A stretch of DNA of 64,000 nucleotides from Burkholderia sp. IMCC1007 (GCF_027257875.1 NZ_JAPVQY010000018.1:54890-118889), one strand, 5' to 3'. Shown: positions 8,268 to 16,905, counted from the stretch's first letter. Notes: a model not told the origin generated them from the sequence alone. Translations and numbers: made by a program.

Positions 8268-8633
8268 ATGAATCTTTCAACCACGATGCGCGCGGCCGCC
8301 GCCGCAATGCTGCTCGCCGGCACGCAACTCGCGCACGCGCATGCGTATCCGACGCATGAAGCGCCGTCCGCGGGCGAGACCGTGACCACGTCGCCGAAAG
8401 CCGTCGCGATCGATTTCGACGATGCGCTCGAACCCGCGTTCAGCTCGATCGCCGTCACCGATGCGCAAGGGCACGCCGTCACGCACGGCAACGCCGAAGT
8501 CGACGCGGCGAACAAGAAGCACATGTCCGTCGCGCTGAATCCGCTGACGCCGGGCGTCTACGCGGTCGCGTGGGTGGCCGTCGCGGTCGACGGCCACCGC
8601 ACGCAAGGGCATTACGCGTTCACGGTGAAGTGA
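8268..8633 (+). CDS. copC: CopC-domain copper-binding protein
   Basis: A 121-residue periplasmic protein with a clear signal peptide ending in AHA, which would leave a mature N-terminus beginning HAYPTHEAP. An exposed N-terminal histidine is the copper(II)-binding residue of CopC proteins, and the C-terminal VDGHRTQGHYAFTV supplies the other conserved His. Length is standard for CopC. There is no CopD fusion, and no separate copD gene is visible. It likely carries copper in the periplasm for resistance or delivery. Confidence 0.88.
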   Translation: MNLSTTMRAAAAAMLLAGTQLAHAHAYPTHEAPSAGETVTTSPKAVAIDFDDALEPAFSSIAVTDAQGHAVTHGNAEVDAANKKHMSVALNPLTPGVYAVAWVAVAVDGHRTQGHYAFTVK

Positions 8634-8742
8634 CGTTCGGCAGCTCGTCGTCGCACGTGCGTCGACGGGCCGTCGTGCCAGCGTGCCAGCGAGGCGAGGC
8701 GAGGCAGGCCAGCGAGCTACCGAGCTACCGAGCCGCGCGGCG

Positions 8743-8844
8743 TCAGAATCGGTAGTTCGCGAGCACTTCGAAGCGACGGTCGTCGCCGAGCAGATACTAC
8801 GTGTCGTTGTAGTACGCGGACTGCACGTAGCGTCGGTTTTTCAT
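8743..8844 (-). pseudogene. remnant of a TonB-dependent receptor (C-terminal stub)
   Basis: Thirty-four codons read MKNRRYVQSAYYNDT, then TAG, then YLLGDDRRFEVLANYRF and a stop. The NRRYVQSAYYND...LG....EV..NYRF pattern is the last two beta strands of TonB-dependent siderophore receptors, which end in an aromatic residue. An AAGGA ribosome site precedes the ATG, so the stub looks like a receptor gene reduced by a large internal deletion and then hit by a nonsense change at 8797-8799. It directly follows the PepSY gene on the same strand, the usual partner of such receptors. Confidence 0.6.
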
Positions 8845-8880
8845 GTTTCGGTTTCCTTGAAATCGGGCGTCGCTCGGCGA

Positions 8881-10602
8881 TCAGGCTGCCGCGCGCGTCG
8901 CGCGGCCGAACAGCAGGCGGTCGATTGACCACACCGCGACGATCGTCAACCCCATCAGCGGAAACACGATGCCGAGCAGCACGAGCCCCGCGATCCAGCC
9001 GCGCATCGGCGGCGCGCCGCGTTCGCGCGACGGTGCGCCCAGCTTGCCCGCCGGACGACGCTTCCACCACATCACCGTGCCCGTGACGGCCATCGCGGCC
9101 AGCCCGAGCGACAGCACCGCACAGACGATCTGGTTCGCGAGCCCGAAGTAGCGGCCCATGTGCAGCGACGTGCCGTACGACACGGCCTGCGATACCGCGC
9201 CGTAGTCCTCGTAATGGATGTCCTGCAGCACCGCACCGCTGTACTGGTCGATGGCGATCGTGCGCTCCGCCTTCGGGTCGGCCGGGAAGTACGACGCGGT
9301 GAATACGCCGTCGGGGCCCGACGGCAGCGCGAGCGTGTATCCGCTCGTCACGCCGAGCCCGGCGACGATCGCGATTGCGCGTGCCAGCGGCAGCGGCGCG
9401 GACGATGCCCGCGCCGACGGCGAATCCGGAACGGGTACGTTGCCGACCGCCCACGGCGTTTGCGGCAGCGGCAGGTCGTCCATCACCATGCCCGGCATCG
9501 CCTCGGCGGATTCGTGATGGTGATGGCCGGCAGGTACCGTCGCCGGTGCCGGTGCAGCCGACGTAGCCGACGTAGCCGACGTAGCCGACGCAGTCGACGT
9601 AGCCGACGCAGTCGACGTAGCCGATGCAGTCGACGTAGCTGATGCAACCGATGCAACCGATGCAGCCGATTGAGCCGATTGAGCCGATTGAGCCGATTGA
9701 GCCGATGGAGCCGATGGAGCCGATGCAGCCGATGCAGCCGATGCAGCCGATGGAGCCGATGGAGCCGGTGGAGCCGACGCAGCCGATGAAGCTAACGCAT
9801 CCGCTGCATCCGCCGCCGCGGCCCCCGGCCGCGTCGAGCGCATCGATCCGCCGCCCCATGCGCCGGGCGGCGCGCCGAGGTTCACGGTCGCGGCCAGCGC
9901 CTTGAAGTTCTTGCCCCACGAGCCCGACCACGGCAACCCGGTCAGGATGAACGCGACCGTGCCGGCCGTGAGCCAGATGCCGGCCGTCGCGTGAATGCTC
10001 TTCCACAACGGCCTGCCGCGCAGCGACAGGTCGGGCCGCAGCGCACGGCTCATGCGCATGGCGCCGCGCGGCCACCACAGCGCAATGCCGGTGCCGATCA
10101 TCACGAAAGTCCAGCATGCGGCGAGCTCCATCAGCAGCTCGCCGGTCTTGCCGAGCAGCAGCTTGCGATGCAGCATCCGGTCGACCTGCATGAAGCGTTG
10201 CTCGACGCTCAGCGTGCCGAGCACGCTGCCGTCGTACGGGTTCACGTACACGCTCTCGCGGCTGCCGTCGCGCAGCCGGAACACGTATTCGGCGCTGCGC
10301 TCCGGCGCGGTGGAAACCTGCACCGAAACCGGCGTCGCGTCGGCCGGCATCGCGGTGCGCGCCTTCGCGAGCAGCGTGTCCGGATCGAGTCGCGGCGTCG
10401 CGCGCGGTTCGACGATCAACCGGTGCGGATACAGCAGCGGCTCGATTTGCGGCTGGAAGCAGTAGAGCGTTCCCGTGATCGCGAGGATCACGAGAAACGG
10501 CATCACGAACAGGCCGGCATAGAAATGCCAGCGCCAGAGCGTCCGGTAACCGGCGCTGGCGGAACGGGCGGGCGACAGGGCCCGCTCGACGGTGGTCGAC
10601 AT
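8881..10602 (-). CDS. PepSY-associated membrane protein (iron/metal reductase-like) with Ser-Ala-X repeat
   Basis: A 573-residue PepSY-TM protein. The N-terminal anchor (LWRWHFYAGLFVMPFLVILAITGTLY) is the family signature, followed by PepSY regions, later helices (HRKLLLGKTGELLMELAACWTFVM) and a C-terminal membrane pair. Such proteins next to siderophore receptors are thought to reduce or release iron in the periplasm. Between the second and third thirds sits a long low-complexity insert of about 78 residues built from Ser-Ala-X triplets, followed by a HHHHE cluster that may bind metal. ATG 10602 follows GAGGAG. The receptor that should accompany it survives only as a stub downstream. Confidence 0.85.
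   Translation of the reverse strand: MSTTVERALSPARSASAGYRTLWRWHFYAGLFVMPFLVILAITGTLYCFQPQIEPLLYPHRLIVEPRATPRLDPDTLLAKARTAMPADATPVSVQVSTAPERSAEYVFRLRDGSRESVYVNPYDGSVLGTLSVEQRFMQVDRMLHRKLLLGKTGELLMELAACWTFVMIGTGIALWWPRGAMRMSRALRPDLSLRGRPLWKSIHATAGIWLTAGTVAFILTGLPWSGSWGKNFKALAATVNLGAPPGAWGGGSMRSTRPGAAAADAADALASSAASAPPAPSAPSAASAASAASAPSAPSAQSAQSAQSAQSAASVASVASATSTASATSTASATSTASATSATSATSAAPAPATVPAGHHHHESAEAMPGMVMDDLPLPQTPWAVGNVPVPDSPSARASSAPLPLARAIAIVAGLGVTSGYTLALPSGPDGVFTASYFPADPKAERTIAIDQYSGAVLQDIHYEDYGAVSQAVSYGTSLHMGRYFGLANQIVCAVLSLGLAAMAVTGTVMWWKRRPAGKLGAPSRERGAPPMRGWIAGLVLLGIVFPLMGLTIVAVWSIDRLLFGRATRAAA
9555..9790. repeat. 9-bp tandem repeat (minisatellite) inside the PepSY gene
   Basis: About 26 degenerate copies of a 9-bp unit of the form GCCGAYGYA (variants GCCGATTGA, GCCGATGGA, GTCGACGTA). 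Blocks of identical neighbours suggest slippage expansion. The unit is a multiple of three, so copy-number change alters protein length without breaking the frame. Confidence 0.92.
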
Positions 10603-10850
10603 GGTGTCAGCTCCTCGGGTTGGTCGAGCGGTCGAGCCGGCTTGGGCCAGCTGCCGTCGACGTGCGGCACACCCGCGTGCGCACGGCGGCGCACCGGACG
10701 ACGGCACGTCATGCGCGCACGGTCATGGCGCGCATGGCGACGTCGCGCGAGCGGCGCGCGCACGCGGGTGATCGCTTGAATCGGATGGCGTGAAACGAAC
10801 GGCGTGACGACCGGCGCACGTCGACGTGCGCAGGACGTCACGCGAAACGA

Positions 10851-11339
10851 TCAGCAGGACAGAGGCGGTGCGCGGGAGGGCGGGCGGTCGTCGAATATCG
10901 ACCGCACGACGCGAGGGATGTCGAAACGAATCCGGAACCGCCGCGGTACCGCGGCGGGAAACAGCAGCACCAGCACCGCGAACGACGCCAGCGCCGTGAA
11001 CAGCGCCGCACCGAATGCGCAGAGGCCGTCGTCGCCGCCGGCGGACGACGCTGGGTTGCCGGCGTGTGCGTCATGCTTCAGCGCGTCGGCGAGCGCGAGC
11101 GCATCGTTGGCCGGCGTGATCGGCGCGCGCGCGTCGAAACGGGCGGCGAGTGCCGCCACGCCGACGAGCAGCGGGCCGCGCCCCGAACACAGCACCACCG
11201 AGCCCGCATCCGGACCGTCCGGATCGAGCATCACGGCGCCCGACATCAGCGCGCGGGACAGCAGCGTGACGAGGAGGAAACCCCACAGAAGCTGTCGCGC
11301 GACGCCTTGCCGGAGCAGGAAGCGGCGAAGTGCGTTCAT
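10851..11339 (-). CDS. DUF2946-like membrane protein
   Basis: A 162-residue protein with an N-terminal hydrophobic segment (LLWGFLLVTLLSRALMSGAVML) and a second one near residue 115-140 (GAALFTALASFAVLVLLFPAAV). Conserved-looking cysteines occur in VVLCSGRGPL and DGLCAFG. The layout recalls DUF2946 proteins, and a second such protein lies at 6848-7228 in the same metal-related cluster, but the resemblance here is weaker. It is upstream of and co-oriented with the PepSY gene, with 248 bp between them. Function not known. Confidence 0.6.
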   Translation of the reverse strand: MNALRRFLLRQGVARQLLWGFLLVTLLSRALMSGAVMLDPDGPDAGSVVLCSGRGPLLVGVAALAARFDARAPITPANDALALADALKHDAHAGNPASSAGGDDGLCAFGAALFTALASFAVLVLLFPAAVPRRFRIRFDIPRVVRSIFDDRPPSRAPPLSC

Positions 11340-11423
11340 GGCGCGCGATTGTACATCCGATCGTGCGGCGGGCCGATTGCGGTGCCGGGGAACGGGGTGG
11401 GGCGGTGTGACGTGGAAGGGCGT

Positions 11424-11671
11424 TCAGCGGGGGCGATTCGTATCGGCGGCGCGGTCGTCGTCGCGTCGATCTTCGCCCTCGTCGGCCAGCAGGTCGGAAA
11501 GGTCGGAAAGATCGGAAAGTGGGCAGCCGCCAGGCGCCGCATCGCCCGCTCGACGTCGTGATCGTAGCGGCGATCGTTCGCGTTGAGATGCTTCCGGGCC
11601 TTGCGTCCGGACTGCTTCACGAAGACGCCGAGTGTGCCGGCCAGCCGGGATTTCCGGGTCCCGACGCTCAT
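11424..11671 (-). pseudogene. small Burkholderia-type ORF, probably frameshifted in a 9-bp repeat
   Basis: The first 45 or so codons (MSVGTRKSRLAGTLG, then RKARKHLNANDRRYDHDVERAMRRL) look like a genuine basic protein. The frame then enters three copies of a 9-bp repeat (11491-11518) and reads FPIFPTFPT. One frame over, the same repeat reads LSDLSDLSDLLADEGED and closes at 11424, a more protein-like end. A one-base loss just before the repeat would explain this. Against this, the current frame stops at 11336 in an ATGA overlap with the next gene, which could mean it is translated as is. Confidence 0.35.
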
Positions 11672-11741
11672 CCGGTGCGGTTATCGGCCATGCGCGCGCA
11701 TCCGCGGCCGTTCGTCATGGTGATCGATCGTGCACGCCGGT

Positions 11742-12065
11742 TCAGACCGGATACGCATCGTCGACTTTCAGGTTCGCGAGCCGGAACAGCGTGCGCAGCG
11801 TCTGCGGATGGATGTCGCGGCGTGCGGCGAGCGACGTCAGCATGAAGTCGAGCACTTTCGCGTAGCGCAGCAGCACGAGGCAGCGCGCGAGATCGACGTT
11901 GCCGTCGCGCATCTCTTCCGCGAGACGGACCATCCGGCCGGACAGCGTGCGCGCCATGTCCAGTTCCAGCTGCTGCTTTTCGGTCCAGTCGGGCAGCGGC
12001 TGTTCGAGCAGCTTCGCGAGAAAGATCTGGAACGACGTATCGGACGAGTTGGGCAGCGTATCCAT
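11742..12065 (-). CDS. hypothetical protein
   Basis: A 107-residue cytoplasmic protein rich in Leu, Arg and Asp, predicted to be almost entirely helical (for example FLAKLLEQPLPDWTEKQQL and LARCLVLLRYAKVLDFMLT). No signal peptide, no membrane segment and no recognised motif. The codon usage and third-position GC are gene-like. I do not recognise the family. Its neighbours, a possible broken small gene and a LysE exporter, give no functional clue. Confidence 0.6.
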   Translation of the reverse strand: MDTLPNSSDTSFQIFLAKLLEQPLPDWTEKQQLELDMARTLSGRMVRLAEEMRDGNVDLARCLVLLRYAKVLDFMLTSLAARRDIHPQTLRTLFRLANLKVDDAYPV

Positions 12066-12665
12066 GAATGGCCTCGTTGCTTCGCGCGGTTCGTGGCCGC
12101 GCCGATCGGCGGCGCGACTTTCGTGAAAACGGGATGCAGATTCCGTACCAGCGCGGCGATCCGGTCGTCGAGCAACGTTGACGCGTGTCGCGGCGTCGGG
12201 CGTGGCGTCCCGCCGATACTGGCTCGCGCGGGAAATCGAGGCGGCCGTTCATCCGCGTCGCGACGTGGCGCACGCAGGTGCGGCGGCGGTCGGACGAGTG
12301 AAATGCTTCAACGATGTAACGTTACGCGCGGTCAAAACCGGTTTCGTGTGTCTGACGGCGACGCGCGGGGGCGGCCGCGGCCCGGCGATTCACGTGGCAT
12401 CCGCGCGGCGCCGGGCGCGGCGGCCGGCGACGGCGGCGCCCCGCGACGCCGACGCTGACCGAGCAATGCCGCAACGCGCACGCGCCAGATGTTTCATAAC
12501 CGAGACAGTCCGAACGCGGCGGCGCGGATGCGCACGCAATCTCACGCCGCGTCACGCCGATCGTGCATTTCGCCCAACTGGCCCTGCGAATTGGCGACCA
12601 ACTGTGCATGGGCAGAGGCCGCGCATTTGCGAACAATCAACCGATCATTCCTCGCGAGGTTCGAC
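12066..12665. other. 600-bp intergenic region
   Basis: No open frame here has convincing protein-like composition; the long frames are arginine- and proline-rich and typical of non-coding high-GC DNA. It carries the promoter side of the LysE gene. A GTAACGTTAC palindrome occurs near 12317. Confidence 0.5.
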
Positions 12666-13298
12666 ATGAGCGTCCACGCCTTTTTCTCCGCCAACCTGCT
12701 GCTGGCTTACACGGCCTATTTCGTCGGCACGGCCAGCCCGGGCCCGAGCAACCTCGCGATCATGTCGGTCGCCGCCAACCACGGCCGCAAGGCGGCGCTC
12801 GTATTCGCGCTCGGCGTGATGTCCGGATCGATGTGCTGGGCGCTGGTGGCCGCGCTCGGCGTGTCGGCGGCGCTGCTCGCATGGTCGAAGCTGCTGGTCG
12901 CGATCAAGCTGTTCGGCGGCGTGTATCTGCTGTGGCTCGCGTTCAAGTCGGGCCGCACCGCATGGTCGCCCAACGCGGCCGCGACGCTCAAGACGACGAC
13001 CGAGCAGCGGCTGTCGCGCTTCTACGCGCGCGGTGCGATGCTGCACCTGACGAATCCGAAAGCCATCCTGGTGTGGGTGTCGATCGTCGCGCTGTCGTCG
13101 AACGGTTCGGGCGCGTCGCACGGCGCCGTCGTGCCGGGTTGCCTCGCGATCGGCTGCATCGTGTTCGGCGGTTATGCGCTGGTGTTCTCGACCGACGGTG
13201 CGCGCCGGTTGTATGTGCGTGGCCGGCGGGCGATGGAAGCGTGTCTGGCGGTGGTGTTCGGCGTCGCGGGTATCCGGCTGTTGGCGTCGAACGTGTAG
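12666..13298 (+). CDS. LysE/RhtB family amino-acid exporter
   Basis: A 210-residue inner-membrane protein with about six hydrophobic segments. The start LLLAYTAYFVGTASPGPSNL contains the SPGPSNL-type signature of LysE/RhtB exporters, and the middle has LFGGVYLLWLAFKSGR and LHLTNPKAILVWVSI, both family motifs. It exports amino acids or related compounds; the substrate cannot be told from sequence. ATG 12666 follows GAGG. No regulator is adjacent. Confidence 0.9.
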   Translation: MSVHAFFSANLLLAYTAYFVGTASPGPSNLAIMSVAANHGRKAALVFALGVMSGSMCWALVAALGVSAALLAWSKLLVAIKLFGGVYLLWLAFKSGRTAWSPNAAATLKTTTEQRLSRFYARGAMLHLTNPKAILVWVSIVALSSNGSGASHGAVVPGCLAIGCIVFGGYALVFSTDGARRLYVRGRRAMEACLAVVFGVAGIRLLASNV

Positions 13299-13361
13299 CG
13301 TCCGGCCGTCGTGCGGCTAGACGATTTCTGCGAGAGGAAGATCGGCCGTACGATCGAGATC

Positions 13362-13504
13362 TGGAAAGTCGGCATGGTGCTGGCGCCGAACGGCGTGCGC
13401 AGCGTGCGGTTACATCGCCGATGGCAGGGCGGCCAGTCGCCGATGTCCGCTGACGAGAAGCGCACGGCGCCCGACGCCGAACAAGCGATCGCGTTGACGC
13501 GATG
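13362..13504 (+). repeat. 143-bp tandem repeat, copy 1
   Basis: Begins TGGAAAGTCGGCATGGTG. Its counterpart starts exactly 143 bp later. The two share blocks such as GCGTG..TAGCGTGCG.TTAC, GTCCGCTGAC/ATTCGCTGAC and GCGCCGA(A)CAAGCGATC.CGTTGACG. The copies are intergenic, between the LysE and aldehyde dehydrogenase genes. Confidence 0.8.
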
Positions 13505-13650
13505 TGGAAAGTCGGCATGGTGCGGCCGCCGAAGCGCGTGAGTAGCGTGCGATTACGCCGCTGACGGCGGCGAGTCTGCCGATATTCGCTGACAAAAAGG
13601 GCGTGGCGGCCGGCGCCGAATAAGCGATCACGTTGACGGGCAGGCGAGCG
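13505..13650 (+). repeat. 143-bp tandem repeat, copy 2 (diverged)
   Basis: Begins with the same 18 bases as copy 1 at 13505 and ends near GCGATCACGTTGACGG. It is more diverged in the middle. Short frames on the minus strand through these repeats encode no credible protein, so this is repetitive intergenic DNA, not a gene. Confidence 0.8.
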
Positions 13651-13710
13651 TGTCGTCAGTCCCGGCCGGTTCTTGAATCGAACCGATCCATAGCCGGACG
13701 CGAACCCGCA

Positions 13711-13754
13711 CGCGCGGCGCCCCGATCCACGAACCGGATCCGGGGCGCCGCGCG
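13711..13754 (-). terminator. strong hairpin downstream of the aldehyde dehydrogenase
   Basis: A 14-bp GC-rich stem, CGCGCGGCGCCCCG pairing with CGGGGCGCCGCGCG, extended inward by ATCC/GGAT across one bulged base. It begins 22 bp past the stop codon of the minus-strand gene. There is no T-run after it, so a terminator role is only likely. Confidence 0.5.
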
Positions 13755-13776
13755 AGCGTGCCACCCGCGCCGTGCG

Positions 13777-15405
13777 TCAGAAAATGAAGCCCGTGTTGAT
13801 GAACTTCGAGTAGTGATCCGACACGATCGAGTCGAGCAGCTGCTTGCTGTCGTCGGTCTGCTTCGCCGCAACCATCGAGCGGATCGAGAACGCGCGCAGC
13901 GCGTCGGTCACCGACAGCGTGCCTTCGGCCGAATCCTTGCGCCCCGCGAACGGGAACACATCGGGCCCGCGCTGGCACTGACAGTTGATGTTCACGCGGC
14001 ACACCTGGTTCACGAGCGGATCGACGAGCGCGCCGATCTCCGCCGGATCGGAACCGAAGATGCTGACCTGCTGGCCGTGATCCGACGTCGTCACGTAGTC
14101 GAGCGCGGTTTCGACGTCGTCGAACGGCGCGACCGGGATGATCGGCCCGAACTGTTCCTCGCGATACAGCTTCATTCCTTCGGATACCGGATAGACGACG
14201 GCCGGATAGAACAGCGTCTTGCTGAACTCGCCGCCCTGGTGATTGACGACCTGCGCGCCGCGGGCCTTCGCGTCGTCGATCGCATCGGTCATGTACGCGG
14301 TGCGATGCATGCCCGGCAGCGGCGTGATGCTGACGCCTTTCTCCCACGGCATGCCGATCTTCAGCTGTTCGAGCGCGGAGGTGAAGCGCTTCAGGAATTC
14401 GTCGACGATCGAGCGGTGCACGAGCAGCATCTTCAGCGCGGTACAGCGCTGGCCGTTGAACGACAGCGCGCCGAGCAGACACTCCTTCACGGTGAGATCG
14501 AGATCGGCGTCGGGCAGCACGATCGCCGCGTTCTTCGCGTCGAGCCCTAGAATCGCGCGCAGCCGGTGCGACTTCGGATGCTGCTTCTTCAGGTGATCGG
14601 CGACCTTGCTCGAACCGATCAGCGCGAGCACGTTGATCTTGCCCGACGCGAGCATGTGCGGCACGACCACCGCGCCCGGCGCGTAGATCGTATTGATCAC
14701 GCCTTTCGGGAATGCGTCGCGGAACGCCTCGAGCAGCGGTTCGAACAGCAGCGTGCCGTACTGCGGCGGCTTGAACACCACGGTGTTGCCCATCAGCAGC
14801 GCGGGGATCAGCGTCGCGAACGTTTCGTTCAGCGGATAGTTGTACGGGCCCATGCACAGCACGACGCCGAGCGGCGTGCGGCGGATCTGGCCGATCGTGC
14901 CTTCGGCGATCACGAAGCGCGAGTTTGCGTTGTCGAGCTCCTTCAGCGCGTCGATCGTCTGCGTCATGTACGTGACGGTGCGGTCGAATTCCTTCTGCGA
15001 ATCGGCGAGGCTCTTGCCGATTTCCCACATGATCAGGTTCACCACCAGCTCGCGCTGCGCGACCATCCGCTTGATGAAGTCCTGCATGCACGCGATGCGC
15101 TGCTCGACCTTCATCGTCGGCCACTCGCCGCGGCCCGAGTCGTACGCGCGCACCGCGGCGTCGAGCGCCGCGTCGCTTTCCGGCTCGCCCATCACCGGGT
15201 AACTGCCGATCTCCATCTGAGCGACGCTGCCGTCCGGCTGGCGCACGCACACGGGCGACAGCACGGTTTTGGTCGTGCCGTCCCACGGGCGCAATTCGCC
15301 GTCGACCAGCGACACGCGCTGGTGAATCGGCGAAGCGAGCCGGTATTCGGCGGGGATGTCCTGATAAGCGGGAAACAGCTGTTGCAGCGAAGCGGAATCG
15401 GGCAT
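13777..15405 (-). CDS. aldehyde dehydrogenase family protein, NADP-dependent glyceraldehyde-3-phosphate dehydrogenase-like
   Basis: A 542-residue ALDH-fold enzyme. Visible motifs: GVVLCMGPYNYPLNETFATL (substrate/cofactor loop, residues 180-200), FKPPQYG, and the catalytic cysteine Cys321 in SFNGQRCTALK. GYNYPLNE and FNGQRCTA are typical of non-phosphorylating GapN-type dehydrogenases, which oxidise glyceraldehyde 3-phosphate with NADP. The length is larger than GapN (about 475-500) because of a long N-terminal extension. The usual ELGGK loop with the general-base Glu reads ILGLDAKN here, with Ile at the Glu position. Start MPDSASLQQL at 15405. It stands alone, so the physiological substrate is uncertain. 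Confidence 0.78.
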   Translation of the reverse strand: MPDSASLQQLFPAYQDIPAEYRLASPIHQRVSLVDGELRPWDGTTKTVLSPVCVRQPDGSVAQMEIGSYPVMGEPESDAALDAAVRAYDSGRGEWPTMKVEQRIACMQDFIKRMVAQRELVVNLIMWEIGKSLADSQKEFDRTVTYMTQTIDALKELDNANSRFVIAEGTIGQIRRTPLGVVLCMGPYNYPLNETFATLIPALLMGNTVVFKPPQYGTLLFEPLLEAFRDAFPKGVINTIYAPGAVVVPHMLASGKINVLALIGSSKVADHLKKQHPKSHRLRAILGLDAKNAAIVLPDADLDLTVKECLLGALSFNGQRCTALKMLLVHRSIVDEFLKRFTSALEQLKIGMPWEKGVSITPLPGMHRTAYMTDAIDDAKARGAQVVNHQGGEFSKTLFYPAVVYPVSEGMKLYREEQFGPIIPVAPFDDVETALDYVTTSDHGQQVSIFGSDPAEIGALVDPLVNQVCRVNINCQCQRGPDVFPFAGRKDSAEGTLSVTDALRAFSIRSMVAAKQTDDSKQLLDSIVSDHYSKFINTGFIF

Positions 15406-15954
15406 GACGGTCTCGTTTGACGGGTGTCCTGAAAGGACGGGCGACACGGAATCCTGAGCTGAATGATCCTCGATCCTGAATCGACATCATGACGCGCGCG
15501 CGACGTTGCGTCACGCGACGGCATGGCCGAAACGCGGAATGGAACCAGTTCCATTAAAAAGCAACGCCGTGCCGATTGCAACAATTGCCGACCGTCATTG
15601 TTTAATTCGAAAGGAATTTGAAGGATTGTGTCCGGATAGGGCGACTATGCCGCTCGATGCATGCGCAAACGTTTTACTTCCGTCGGTTTGCGTGGATAAT
15701 GGGCCAACGCGGCGACGCAAAATATGCAGGGACCTGAGAGAACCTAAGTAGTGAAGAAGAAAGAAAGTCCGCCGCGCTGCCGATACGAGGTCGGCTGCCC
15801 GGAGCGTCGGGCCGGGGTGTCCCGGCCCGACGCGCGCCGGACACACGGGCCGTCGTGCGTTCGGTCCTTCCTACCGGCGAATTCGCCGCCGCGATGTTCG
15901 TTCCCGTGATTTCTCCGCTGCGAAGCACGCGCTGAACGCGTGCCGCACGTGACG
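15406..15954. other. 549-bp intergenic region
   Basis: Between two minus-strand genes. It includes an AT-richer patch (15540-15770) that probably holds the promoter of the aldehyde dehydrogenase gene. No credible gene is seen on either strand. Confidence 0.5.
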
Positions 15955-16905
15955 CTATTCGACGTCCTCGTCGTCTTCGTCATCCTCCGCTTCGCTTTCC
16001 TCCCGCCCCGGCGCCGCATACGCGCTCGCCTGTTCCAGCAGCCATGCGCGGAACGATTCCAGCGGCTTGCTGTGGCTGAACTCCGTCGGATACACGAGGT
16101 AGTACGCGGAATCGCCGACCGTCGCCGCGTCGCACGGCACGACGAGGCCGAGCTGCTGCAGCTGTTCCTCGACGAAGAACTTCGGCACCAGCGCGATGCC
16201 GAGCCCGGCCGCGGCCGCGCTGATCAGCATCGTATGCAGCTCGTAGCGCACGCCATGCATCGTGCGGATGTCCTCGACGCCGTGCGTCTCGAACCATTGC
16301 GCCCACGCGCCGGGGCGCGTGGTGGAGTGCAGCAGCGGATACGCGAGCAGATCCTCCACGCGTTCGACCGGCCCGTGGAGCAGCGCCGGCGAGCAGATCG
16401 GCACGACTTCCTCGCCGAACAGGTAGTCCGACGACGTGCCGGGCCAGGTCGGCTTGCCGTAGTGGATCGCGGCTTCGAAGTGCGTATCCTCGAACGAGAA
16501 CAGGTCGGTGCGGCTGCCCATGTTGACGCGCACGTCCGGCGTGCGGTCGTAGAAGCTCTTGATACGCGGGATCAGCCAGTGCGACGCGAAGGTCGGCAGC
16601 ACCGCGAGCTCCAGGTAGCCGCCGCCGCTGCCGTGCGCGATGATCGACAGCGTGTCGCGGTCGAGCGACTCGAGCGCGCGCCGCACCTGCGTGCCGTACA
16701 GCTTGCCGGCGCGCGTCAGCACGACGCGCTGCTTCACGCGTGCGAACAGCCGCACGCCGAGGCTCGCTTCGAGCGTCGCGATCTGCCGCGACACCGCGCT
16801 TTCGGTCAGGAACAGCTCCTTCGCCGCGTGCGTGAAGCTCTCGTGGCGCGCCGCGGCTTCGAAAGCCACGAGCGCACCCATGTTGGGGATCTTGAATTTG
16901 CGCAT
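15955..16905 (-). CDS. LysR-family regulator, GcvA-like
   Basis: A 316-residue LysR regulator. The N-terminal winged helix reads MGALVAFEAAARHESFTHAAKELFLTESAVSRQI, of the GcvA type, followed by an effector domain with the GcvA-like LPTFASHWLIPR segment. The C-terminus ends in a strongly acidic tail (ESEAEDDEDDEDVE), which is unusual for the family. Start MRKFKIPNMG at 16905 gives the standard N-terminus. It is divergent from the DUF1338 gene across 218 bp and is the obvious candidate for its control. Confidence 0.88.
   Translation of the reverse strand: MRKFKIPNMGALVAFEAAARHESFTHAAKELFLTESAVSRQIATLEASLGVRLFARVKQRVVLTRAGKLYGTQVRRALESLDRDTLSIIAHGSGGGYLELAVLPTFASHWLIPRIKSFYDRTPDVRVNMGSRTDLFSFEDTHFEAAIHYGKPTWPGTSSDYLFGEEVVPICSPALLHGPVERVEDLLAYPLLHSTTRPGAWAQWFETHGVEDIRTMHGVRYELHTMLISAAAAGLGIALVPKFFVEEQLQQLGLVVPCDAATVGDSAYYLVYPTEFSHSKPLESFRAWLLEQASAYAAPGREESEAEDDEDDEDVE

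Noticed and set aside
9555..9790. Possible CRISPR array
   Set aside because: Units are 9 bp and contiguous, with no spacers of uniform length; it is a minisatellite.
9160..9905. Repeat-containing plus-strand frames reading MQPMQPIEP-type peptides
   Set aside because: They are antisense readings of the 9-bp minisatellite inside the PepSY gene; the PepSY frame has the domain motifs.
12178..12669. Frames in the 600-bp gap before the LysE gene
   Set aside because: Basic, proline- and arginine-rich translations without ribosome sites; typical non-coding high-GC DNA.
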